Shown: positions 6,826 through 12,738 of the stretch, piece by piece
How the letters are laid out: every line of letters starts with the position of its first letter
Numbering within the stretch: position 1 is the stretch's first letter
DNA from: an uncultured Flavobacteriales bacterium
Lineage (GTDB): Bacteria; Bacteroidota; Bacteroidia; Flavobacteriales_D; Crocinitomicaceae
DNA length: 12,738 bases
NCBI GenBank assembly: GCA_903879765.1
Contig: CAIRMS010000163.1
Span: 1-12,738 of the forward strand
Direction of reading: 5' to 3'
Made by a program: the position numbers and the translations under genes
Notes under the pieces: model-generated
Told to the model about the DNA's origin: nothing
Databases searched by the model: none
What the model saw: only the letters and a program-made list of their open reading frames with translations

Positions 6826-7983
6826 ATGCCTTTTTATCATCAATTAGGAAAAATTCCACACAAACGACACACTGTTTTTCGTCAAGAAAATGGTGATTTG
6901 TATCATGAGCAGTTGTTCGGAACAGCTGGATTTGACGGGATGTCATCGCTTTTATACCACATTCAACCTCCAACTGTTGTAAAGGAGATTCTTGGCCAAA
7001 AAGACATCGCTCCTGAAATTGCCATTGAGAAAAACATGTTGATGCGTAGTTTTCGAGGCTACGATTTACAACCCAACGAAGATTACATTGAAAGCCGTGT
7101 ACCCGTTTTAGTGAATAGCGATGTGTACATTGAGTTGGCAGCACCAACAAAGTCTATGACAGAGTACTTTTATAAAAACGCCGATGCTGATGAGGTAATC
7201 TTCATTCACCGCGGTTCGGGAAAACTGAGAACTCAACTTGGTAACATCGATTTTAGTTACGGAGACTATTTAGTTATTCCTCGTGGAATGATTTATCAAC
7301 TTGAATTCAAGGATAGTGATAATCGTCTATTGGTGATTCAGTCATTTCATCCAGTTTTTACTCCGAAAAGATACCGAAATTGGTTTGGACAATTACTCGA
7401 GCATTCTCCATTCTGTGAAAGGGACCTGCGTCGTCCACATGAATTGGAAACGCATAACGAGGAAGGTGACTTCTTAATTCGCATCAAAAAACAAGATGTG
7501 CTTTATGACTATGTATATGCGCATCATCCTTTTAATGTTGTTGGATGGGATGGATATAATTTCCCCTATGCTTTTTCAATTCACGACTTTGAACCAATTA
7601 CTGGACGCGTACATTTACCCCCCCCAATACATCAGACTTTTGAAACGAGTGCCTTCGTCATTTGCTCATTTGTTCCTCGTTTATATGATTACCACCCCGA
7701 TTCAATTCCCTCGCCATATAACCATAGTAACATAGACTCGGATGAGGTATTGTACTACGTTGATGGTGATTTCATGAGTCGAAACAACATCGAAAAAGGT
7801 CAAATAACCTTGCATCCTTCTGGAATTCCACACGGACCACACCCGGGAGCTTATGAGCGTTCAATCGGTAAAACAGAAACGCAAGAATTAGCGGTGATGA
7901 TCGATACCTTTAAACCATTAAAATTGACAAAACGCGCGATGGAAATGGAATTACCTGAGTACGTAAAATCATGGATGCATTAA
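6826..7983 (+). CDS. hmgA: Homogentisate 1,2-dioxygenase
   Basis: This Fe(II) ring-cleaving enzyme converts homogentisate to 4-maleylacetoacetate in tyrosine and phenylalanine catabolism. The 385-residue product is shorter than the about 440-residue animal and proteobacterial enzymes. Its N-terminus, MPFYHQLGKIPHKRHTVFRQENGDLYHEQLFGTAGF in short segments, is typical of the family. Cupin-like segments include FIHRGSGKLRTQLG and GDYLVIPRGMIYQLEF. The metal site is recognisable as H300 and E307 in NHSNIDSDEVLYY and H336 in SGIPHGPHPG, aligned from memory to human His335, Glu341 and His371; the H-to-E spacing is one residue longer here. The reading frame crosses an 8-C run without interruption. 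It lies 39 bases before hppD on the same strand, consistent with a two-gene unit. Fumarylacetoacetase is not in the window. Confidence 0.94.
   Translation: MPFYHQLGKIPHKRHTVFRQENGDLYHEQLFGTAGFDGMSSLLYHIQPPTVVKEILGQKDIAPEIAIEKNMLMRSFRGYDLQPNEDYIESRVPVLVNSDVYIELAAPTKSMTEYFYKNADADEVIFIHRGSGKLRTQLGNIDFSYGDYLVIPRGMIYQLEFKDSDNRLLVIQSFHPVFTPKRYRNWFGQLLEHSPFCERDLRRPHELETHNEEGDFLIRIKKQDVLYDYVYAHHPFNVVGWDGYNFPYAFSIHDFEPITGRVHLPPPIHQTFETSAFVICSFVPRLYDYHPDSIPSPYNHSNIDSDEVLYYVDGDFMSRNNIEKGQITLHPSGIPHGPHPGAYERSIGKTETQELAVMIDTFKPLKLTKRAMEMELPEYVKSWMH
7618..7625 (+). repeat. Eight-C homopolymer inside hmgA
   Basis: Eight consecutive C bases encode the Leu-Pro-Pro-Pro stretch of RVHLPPPIHQTF. The reading frame is intact as given. 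Such a tract is unusual in this AT-rich sequence, and one base gained or lost would truncate the enzyme upstream of its metal ligands. Confidence 0.9.
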
Positions 7984-8022
7984 GTCCTAAATTTTCGATA
8001 ATATTGCAAAGAATTAAAGAAT

Positions 8023-9186
8023 ATGTCAGCAGAAATTAAAAATTTAAAAGATCTACAGAACGTAGAATATAGTTTGGAGAAGTTGTTCCCCGAAGCTGAG
8101 GATTTTCTTCCTCTTTTAGGAACAGACTACGTAGAATTATATGTTGGAAATGCGAAACAATCGGCACTTTACTATAAAACAGCATTCGGATTTCAATCAG
8201 AAGCATATGCCGGACTAGAAACTGGATTGAAGGATCGTGTATCCTATGTATTGAAGCAGGATAAAATCCGCTTGGTTTTAACTACGCCATTAACGTCTGA
8301 TAGCCCGATCAATGAGCATTTAAAAAAGCATGGTGATGGCGTGAAGGTAATCGCACTTTGGGTGGAGGATGCAACAAAAGCTTTCGAGGAAACCACAAAG
8401 CGCGGAGCGAAACCATTTATGGAACCTACCAAAGAAGAAGATGCAGATGGATGTGTGATTCGTTCAGGAATCTATACCTACGGTGAAACGGTTCATATTT
8501 TCGTAGAGCGTAAAAATTACGATGGAATTTTCTTACCAGGATATAGAAAATGGGAATCACATTACAATCCAGAACCAACTGGACTAAAATTCATTGACCA
8601 CATGGTTGGAAATGTGGATTGGCATGAAATGAATACATGGTGTGACTTCTATAAAAAAGTCATGGGCTTTGCACAAATTATTTCATTTGACGATAATGAT
8701 ATCTCAACAGAATATACAGCCTTGATGTCGAAGGTAATGTCAAACGGTAATGGACGCATTAAATTCCCGATCAACGAACCAGCTGAAGGAAAGAAAAAAT
8801 CTCAAATTGAAGAATACATTGATTTTTACAATGGAGCAGGTGTTCAGCACATTGCGGTAGCTACCAATGATATTGTTGCTACAGTTTCTGCCATGCGTGA
8901 TCGCGGTGTCGAATTCTTGTATGTGCCAGATACCTACTATGATGACTTACTTGAAAGAGTAGGAGATATTGAAGAGGATATTGAGGTGCTGAAACAACAC
9001 GGTATCTTAATTGACCGCGATGAAGAAGGATATCTATTGCAGTTATTTACAAAACCGGTAGTAGATCGTCCAACCATGTTCTTTGAAATCATCCAACGAA
9101 AAGGAGCACAGTCTTTTGGTAAAGGTAACTTTAAAGCATTGTTTGAATCCATCGAAAGGGAACAAGAAAATAGAGGAACACTGTAA
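8023..9186 (+). CDS. hppD: 4-hydroxyphenylpyruvate dioxygenase
   Basis: This Fe(II) enzyme converts 4-hydroxyphenylpyruvate to homogentisate, the substrate of the neighbouring HmgA. The 387-residue protein has two vicinal-oxygen-chelate domains. The N-terminal one starts FLPLLGTDYVELYVGNAKQSALYYKTAFGFQ. The catalytic C-terminal one carries all three iron ligands: H193 (FIDHMVGNV), H276 (GVQHIAVATNDI) and E355 (TMFFEIIQR). The C-terminal FGKGNFKALFESIEREQENRG is the family's lid helix, which distinguishes HPPD from hydroxymandelate synthase. Length is normal for the family. The ATG at 8023 has no Shine-Dalgarno site, as usual in Bacteroidota. It is probably co-transcribed with hmgA and ends just before a bidirectional terminator. 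Confidence 0.97.
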   Translation: MSAEIKNLKDLQNVEYSLEKLFPEAEDFLPLLGTDYVELYVGNAKQSALYYKTAFGFQSEAYAGLETGLKDRVSYVLKQDKIRLVLTTPLTSDSPINEHLKKHGDGVKVIALWVEDATKAFEETTKRGAKPFMEPTKEEDADGCVIRSGIYTYGETVHIFVERKNYDGIFLPGYRKWESHYNPEPTGLKFIDHMVGNVDWHEMNTWCDFYKKVMGFAQIISFDDNDISTEYTALMSKVMSNGNGRIKFPINEPAEGKKKSQIEEYIDFYNGAGVQHIAVATNDIVATVSAMRDRGVEFLYVPDTYYDDLLERVGDIEEDIEVLKQHGILIDRDEEGYLLQLFTKPVVDRPTMFFEIIQRKGAQSFGKGNFKALFESIEREQENRGTL

Positions 9187-9208
9187 TAGTGTGACTTTAG
9201 CCATAAAC

Positions 9209-9243
9209 AAAAGCCCTGACAGTAGAATCGTCAGGGCTTTTTT
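9209..9243. terminator. Bidirectional intrinsic terminator between hppD and a convergent gene
   Basis: GCCCTGAC (9213-9220) pairs perfectly with GTCAGGGC (9230-9237) across a 9-base loop, followed by six T and preceded by four A. It therefore works on either strand. It ends the hmgA-hppD transcript and, in the other direction, the thioredoxin-fold gene whose stop is at 9252-9254. Confidence 0.92.
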
Positions 9244-9251
9244 GCAGTATT

Positions 9252-9866
9252 TTATTTTACCGAGAGACGGTCAATAAGTTCCTTGATTTCCTGTTGAATG
9301 GATCTTGTGTGATCTAGATTATATGCGTTTTGTATACGTTCAACAAGAATGCCATGATCAGTGATTCCTTCAGCTTTGGTCTCCGTTACTACTTGTTGAA
9401 TCGATTTTGGTCTCGGACCCCAAACAAAAACTTCTTGAAAATCTTGGTCTAAGCAAATTAATTTCGGGATGGACCTGCCACCATTTGTTAAGTATTGATC
9501 CATGATGCTTAAATGATCATCTCGCAGGATGATTTTCAATTCGATTCGTGAATTTTGATCTGCAATTTTTCCAATAACAGGAACAATTTGTGCCGCATCG
9601 CCACACCATGCTTCGCTGATGAGGATCCAAGTAAACGATTCGTTGATTCGATTAAGACTATTCTTTAGTTCTTCTGTTAAAATCGTCGTCTTTTCAATGC
9701 GCTTCATGCGCTTCGCATTTAATTCTGTATAATGGATAAGATCTTCGCGTTGTTCTGGGCCAGATGTTTTTCCTTGTGCAACTAATTCTACAACTAAGCT
9801 TTTGTAGGATGCGTAAGTGTAACAATTTGTTATTTGGTCTGGTAAAAAATTGACTTTTTTTCTCAT
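9252..9866 (-). CDS. Thioredoxin-fold protein with single-cysteine WCGDA motif
   Basis: This 204-residue protein looks cytoplasmic, with no signal peptide. It has a thioredoxin-like core after a helical N-terminal extension of about 75 residues that includes YKSLVVELVAQGKTSGPEQ. At the active-site position SFTWILISEAWCGDAAQ holds one Cys, C88, and the usual second Cys of CxxC is Ala. The cis-Pro loop is visible as GGRSIPKLICLD with P134. The pattern matches, as I recall, the thioredoxin_9-type proteins common in Bacteroidota, whose substrate is not established. It could be a monothiol reductase or bacilliredoxin-like, or a non-redox scaffold. It stands alone, convergent with hppD across a shared terminator and divergent from tRNA-His. 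A weak -7-like TAACTTTA lies on the minus strand at 9893-9900. Confidence 0.85.
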   Translation of the reverse strand: MRKKVNFLPDQITNCYTYASYKSLVVELVAQGKTSGPEQREDLIHYTELNAKRMKRIEKTTILTEELKNSLNRINESFTWILISEAWCGDAAQIVPVIGKIADQNSRIELKIILRDDHLSIMDQYLTNGGRSIPKLICLDQDFQEVFVWGPRPKSIQQVVTETKAEGITDHGILVERIQNAYNLDHTRSIQQEIKELIDRLSVK

Positions 9867-10004
9867 CTATAGTTTATGTTGATTTCAAGTTTTAAAGTTA
9901 CAATGAAATTGGAAAATGACATGAAACAATGGTCACCGGTAGAAAAAATGATAAAAAAATGAAATCAGTTTGGTGCAGAATTACGTAAATTAAATAAGAT
10001 TTAA

Positions 10005-10012
10005 TATATTTG
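10005..10012 (+). promoter_or_regulatory. -7 promoter element for tRNA-His
   Basis: TATATTTG is an exact TAnnTTTG match ending 14 bases before the tRNA 5' end, which suits a short leader removed by RNase P. No good -33 element is seen at the normal distance; the nearest TTTG (9969-9972) is too far upstream. Confidence 0.6.
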
Positions 10013-10026
10013 CACCCACGTAAAAC

Positions 10027-10101
10027 GGAGAATGTAGCTCAGTTGGTTAGAGCGCTGGTTTGTGGTACCAGAGGTCGCGGGTTCGAGACCCGTCTTTCTC
10101 C
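10027..10101 (+). tRNA. tRNA-His (anticodon GTG)
   Basis: The cloverleaf folds cleanly. The D-stem is GCTC/GAGC, the anticodon stem is CTGGT/ACCAG around loop TTGTGGT (anticodon GTG at 10062-10064), and the T-arm is GCGGG-TTCGAGA-CCCGT. The acceptor pairs GAGAATG with CTTTCTC and has one U-U mismatch at 6:67. The extra G at position -1 (10027) facing C73 (10101) is the tRNA-His identity element read by HisRS. CCA is not encoded, so it must be added after transcription. Boundaries are given with G-1 and without CCA. Confidence 0.96.
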
Positions 10102-10109
10102 CACTTTTC

Positions 10110-10137
10110 AAGGCTGTAGTTTTCTACAGCCTTTTTT
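10110..10137. terminator. Bidirectional intrinsic terminator after tRNA-His
   Basis: AAGGCTGTAG (10110-10119) pairs with CTACAGCCTT (10124-10133) around a TTTT loop, and the T run continues to 10137. It terminates the tRNA on the plus strand. The opposite-strand stop codon of the alpha/beta hydrolase (10136-10138) abuts it, so it probably also ends that transcript. Confidence 0.92.
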
Positions 10138-10966
10138 ATTTCAGTTGATTTAAGGTTAGTTCACAAAGCTCAAAAAGAGTAGTGGGAAGCGCTGGATTTC
10201 TCCAAGGTTGCATTGCACCAAAGACATGGTCAGCGTTTGTGATCACATGTAAATCAAGTCCTTTCCATTTGGCTAAATCATAGCCTTCTTCAATTGGAAC
10301 AGAAGTATCCTTATCTCCATGATACAATGTAATCGGAATTTTTAAGTCTTTAATGGCGATTTCAATGTTCAATTCGGATGCATTTCTTTCGTAATCTTCA
10401 TACAAGGAAAAATACTGTGGAAGTTTTTGTTTGGTTCGTCCATTTTCAATGTAGCGGACACCTTCTTTTTTCCATTGGTTATGAGCAAGATCTTGTGGGA
10501 AACGCGACACAATATCCGAAATAGCAGCCCAAGTATGGATGGAACGCAGGGGGAAAGTAGTTTGTAAATTTCTTCCAGCGAGGATGACAGCTCCACCTCC
10601 TCTGGAATGTCCGATGAGGTGAATTCCTTGAATGTTCTTAGCTTGTTGTATCATCCAATGGAGTGCAGCTTCGATATCTTGTACTTCGTAGGAATAACAA
10701 TTTTCACCAAAAGCTTTTTCATCTGGAAAATCGATTCCGTTTTCGATGGTACCACCGTTATGGCTCAAATTGAATTTACAGAAACCAAAACCTCTTTCTG
10801 TAAAAAACTGCTGTACGAGGTTCCACGCTCCCCAATCCTTGAATCCCATGAATCCATGAACGAAAACAAGGACTTGACCGTTATATTTTTCTGGAATTTC
10901 AAAATCAATGAGGCTTTGTCTTCCTGCTGAACCAGTATATGTGTTATTCGATAATTTCATCGTCAT
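10136..10966 (-). CDS. Alpha/beta hydrolase (serine hydrolase), substrate unknown
   Basis: This 276-residue protein is probably cytoplasmic, as no signal peptide is seen. The catalytic triad is readable: nucleophile S121 in GHSRGGG, acid D220 in YHGDKDTSVP and base H247 in NADHVFG. The oxyanion-loop motif HGFMGFKDWG follows the first core strands. The layout resembles small esterase or peptidase-like hydrolases of the alpha/beta fold (Hydrolase_4 or BAAT-like), and specificity cannot be told from sequence. Its start lies inside the last 23 bases of the DUF2130 gene, so the two are probably translationally coupled. A second ATG two codons in (10960) is also possible and would still overlap. 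It ends on the tRNA-His terminator. Confidence 0.9.
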   Translation of the reverse strand: MTMKLSNNTYTGSAGRQSLIDFEIPEKYNGQVLVFVHGFMGFKDWGAWNLVQQFFTERGFGFCKFNLSHNGGTIENGIDFPDEKAFGENCYSYEVQDIEAALHWMIQQAKNIQGIHLIGHSRGGGAVILAGRNLQTTFPLRSIHTWAAISDIVSRFPQDLAHNQWKKEGVRYIENGRTKQKLPQYFSLYEDYERNASELNIEIAIKDLKIPITLYHGDKDTSVPIEEGYDLAKWKGLDLHVITNADHVFGAMQPWRNPALPTTLFELCELTLNQLK

Positions 10967-12209
10967 CTTCTCCTGGTAATTCTAATGCTCGGACACTTTG
11001 AATCGCACTTCCAGCGATTCCACGAATCGAGGCATGCATATCAATGGTATTAATGATGACTTTCTCTATTTGCTTTTCGCGTTCTTTCCAAATGCGTTGC
11101 ATGGAACGTTTTTCAGTTTCGAGTCCATTTTTCATCGAGGTGAATCCTTCTACGATAGCTTCCACTTGCATGCGGAAATTCGTACTGGTCAGGAAGTCGT
11201 ATAACATGTGCATTTTATCTCCACGATTAACCTGAGAACCCAATGCTCCATGCACTTGGATCACCGTCTCACGTAAAACGCCTGATAAACCTTTAAATTC
11301 TTCGTATGTACAAACGTAGACACCATCTTTCATTCCCATGCGCTCTAAATCCGATGGCATGGCTTCCGTTACTAAAACACCAATATCGGCTCCTTTTTCA
11401 CGCATATCCGCTTTGAATTTTGCAATCCATCCGGGTTGAAAATCTTTCGTACGCTTGCTTTCGTAATATATTTTTCCGCAATTTTGATCACTGCGTGTGT
11501 TCACGATTTGGATGCAGTCGCCACCTCGCGCTCCTTTTTTGATTTCTTCAATGGTGTCCAGTGGAAACTGTGTACCCAACCATTCTTCAATTGCTAATTC
11601 TTGCACCTCACCTTGTAACTGCATGGATCCTTGTTCCTGCTTGCGTTTCATTTCTTCGGTAAGCGTTTTTTGATCGTCTAATTTTTTTTGAAGTTCTTTA
11701 ATCTTCATTTCATTGCTATCCTCCACTATTTTTTTGATTTTCTCCTTTTCAAGTTGAAGAATTTCATTCATTTTCGTTTCTGCTGCCAATTGCGCAATGG
11801 ACTGTGCTTCCTCTTTTTCTCGTGTCAGGCGTTGAACTTCAGCTTTTGTTTTGTTCAGTTCACTAACTTGTGCGGATTTTTCGTTGAGTTCTTTTTGCAA
11901 CGCATCCATTTGGGCACCTTGTTCTTGAGCGATTTTCAATTTGAGTTTTTCCTTAATTTTGCTTCGCTCTTCTATGATTGATTTTTCCAATCGATCATGA
12001 AAAAGTTCATTTTCCCTTTTTTTCTTCTCTTCAAAAGCCATTTTCTCCTCCCGAAGTTTTTCTAGGAGATCATTCATTTTTGCTTGTTCTGAATGTATTT
12101 GAGCCTGGTATTTCGCCTGATATTCTGCTTCAAGCTGATGAGAAAGAATATTGGTTACATCGATGTTTGTCCCACAATTTGGACATTTAATTTGTTCGTT
12201 CGCTGACAT
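10944..12209 (-). CDS. DUF2130-family protein: N-terminal Cys pair, long coiled coil, nuclease-like C-terminal domain
   Basis: The 421-residue protein begins with a half zinc-ribbon, IKCPNCGTNID (C9, C12). A very charged heptad-like coiled coil of Lys/Glu-rich helix follows from about 25 to 205. The C-terminal domain (about 206-400) contains KKGARGGDCIQIV with D231 and GKIYYESKRTKDFQPGWIAKFKADM with E250-x-K252. This spacing fits a PD-(D/E)xK nuclease core, and GADIGVLVT follows. I recognise the C-terminal part as DUF2130, whose biological role is not established to my knowledge. The coiled-coil plus nuclease build resembles RmuC, a protein linked to DNA inversion control, but this is architectural analogy. 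It lies 8 bases after a small zinc-ribbon gene and overlaps the hydrolase gene by 23 bases. Confidence 0.85.
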   Translation of the reverse strand: MSANEQIKCPNCGTNIDVTNILSHQLEAEYQAKYQAQIHSEQAKMNDLLEKLREEKMAFEEKKKRENELFHDRLEKSIIEERSKIKEKLKLKIAQEQGAQMDALQKELNEKSAQVSELNKTKAEVQRLTREKEEAQSIAQLAAETKMNEILQLEKEKIKKIVEDSNEMKIKELQKKLDDQKTLTEEMKRKQEQGSMQLQGEVQELAIEEWLGTQFPLDTIEEIKKGARGGDCIQIVNTRSDQNCGKIYYESKRTKDFQPGWIAKFKADMREKGADIGVLVTEAMPSDLERMGMKDGVYVCTYEEFKGLSGVLRETVIQVHGALGSQVNRGDKMHMLYDFLTSTNFRMQVEAIVEGFTSMKNGLETEKRSMQRIWKEREKQIEKVIINTIDMHASIRGIAGSAIQSVRALELPGEDDDEIIE

Positions 12210-12217
12210 GAAGGTCT

Positions 12218-12580
12218 TTATTTTACGTAATCTTCTTTTTGGACCAACATGTATTGGTCATTATTGAGTCGAATATAACCAAAATCGTAACAAAAAACGT
12301 AACTCGATCCTTTTCTTGTGGAATAAACATTCGTGTAATAGTGAAAGTTGAATCCTTCCTCGGCGAGTAGCATACCTTCTACCGTCCTTTTCCCATCTGG
12401 ATTCAGGTTGGCAAGGATTCTTCGGTTTTTTCTTAAAATGGCATTAATACGCCTAACAACCATATTTGCATCTTCATTGATTCGGTTGTTAAAAGAGTTG
12501 CGGCAATAATCCGAACAAAATTTTTGGTCTCTTCTGCCAACCAATTTAACAGCACATTCTAAACATTGACGATTTTTCAT
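12218..12580 (-). CDS. Small conserved zinc-ribbon protein, function unknown
   Basis: The 120-residue protein has an N-terminal four-Cys cluster: C6-x2-C9 (RQCLEC) and C22-x3-C26 (KFCSDYC), with RRDQ just before FCSDYCRNSFNNR. This looks like a treble-clef or FCS-like zinc finger. The middle (about 35-60) is a basic helix, VVRRINAILRKNRRILANL, that could contact nucleic acid. The C-terminal part is rich in aromatic residues and beta-like (FNFHYYTNVYSTRKGSSYVFCYDFGYIRL). I recall similar short proteins as conserved hypotheticals in Bacteroidota but know no function. It is the first gene of a minus-strand unit with the DUF2130 gene 8 bases downstream. The coding call rests on this arrangement and the organised Cys pattern. 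Confidence 0.8.
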   Translation of the reverse strand: MKNRQCLECAVKLVGRRDQKFCSDYCRNSFNNRINEDANMVVRRINAILRKNRRILANLNPDGKRTVEGMLLAEEGFNFHYYTNVYSTRKGSSYVFCYDFGYIRLNNDQYMLVQKEDYVK

Positions 12581-12631
12581 GAAAGTTTTTTTTATCTATA
12601 ACTGCTTTTTTTTCGCTTTCATATATTTTTT

Positions 12632-12661
12632 AAAAAATAAATTTAATGGTAAGTCAATCAA
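12632..12661 (-). promoter_or_regulatory. Possible promoter of the zinc-ribbon/DUF2130/hydrolase unit
   Basis: On the minus strand TATTTTTT (plus 12632-12639) matches TAnnTTTG except its last base. A TTG (plus 12659-12661) lies exactly 19 bases upstream, the usual Bacteroidota -33 to -7 spacing. The start codon is about 50 bases downstream. The region is very AT-rich, so the match is only suggestive. Confidence 0.3.
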
Positions 12662-12738
12662 TCATTTGCGATATTCATTCAAGTGCCATCAATATTCATT
12701 TAGATGTAGTTCCGGCTCGAAAAAACGTTACTTAATAA

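Noticed and set aside
6824..7150. A 108-codon minus-strand frame opposite the hmgA 5' end.
   Set aside because: It is antisense to a confidently identified gene and has unstructured, low-quality protein content.
11688..12190. Two plus-strand frames opposite the DUF2130 coiled-coil region, giving Phe/Leu-rich products that look like membrane segments.
   Set aside because: They are antisense artefacts of the Lys/Glu-rich coiled coil: AAA and GAA codons read in reverse as Phe.
12646..12735. A 29-codon plus-strand reading frame at the right edge, from ATG to TAA.
   Set aside because: It is too short, has no recognisable motif, and overlaps the probable promoter of the minus-strand unit. The sequence ends just after it, so no context supports it.

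Overview
The window looks like a low-GC Bacteroidota chromosome, most likely Flavobacteriales; a Fluviicola/Crocinitomicaceae-like source is a guess from memory of protein families. Three things point there. Shine-Dalgarno sites are generally absent. TAnnTTTG-type -7 promoter elements occur before several genes. The SDR-type threonine dehydrogenase closely resembles the Flavobacterium enzyme. All clear genes are intact. I see no insertion sequence, prophage, integrase or CRISPR array.

Region 1 (31-5552, all minus strand) is a tightly packed seven-gene unit. In transcription order it holds an ECF sigma factor, crtI (phytoene desaturase), crtB (phytoene synthase), idi (type 1 isopentenyl-diphosphate isomerase), a 6-pyruvoyltetrahydropterin-synthase-type protein, a FAD-dependent DNA photolyase and a Bcp peroxiredoxin. 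Junctions run from a 6-base gap to a 14-base overlap. The set reads as a light and photo-oxidative stress programme: pigment precursor supply, pigment synthesis, UV repair and peroxide removal. Upstream (5561-5624) lie four copies of TTGTTWAAC on the operon strand with start-to-start spacing 21, 13 and 21. This is a convincing operator array, plausibly for a CarH/LitR-type light-responsive MerR regulator encoded outside the window.

Region 2 (5702-9186) is amino-acid catabolism. An L-threonine 3-dehydrogenase (minus) is divergent from hmgA and hppD (plus), the homogentisate and 4-hydroxyphenylpyruvate dioxygenases of tyrosine breakdown. The 185-base divergent spacer carries candidate promoters and a 9-bp inverted repeat. 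A bidirectional terminator separates hppD from a convergent thioredoxin-fold gene (9252-9866).

Region 3 (10027-12580) has a tRNA-His(GTG) gene and a strong bidirectional terminator. After these comes a minus-strand three-gene unit: a small zinc-ribbon protein, a DUF2130 coiled-coil/nuclease-like protein and an alpha/beta hydrolase. The last 158 bases hold only a possible promoter for this unit. The longest gene-free stretch is 185 bases.

The observations most worth following are the operator array with its sigma-crt-idi-PTPS-photolyase-Bcp regulon, the PTPS-like (not QueD-like) motif of the pterin enzyme, and the RmuC-like build of the DUF2130 protein.
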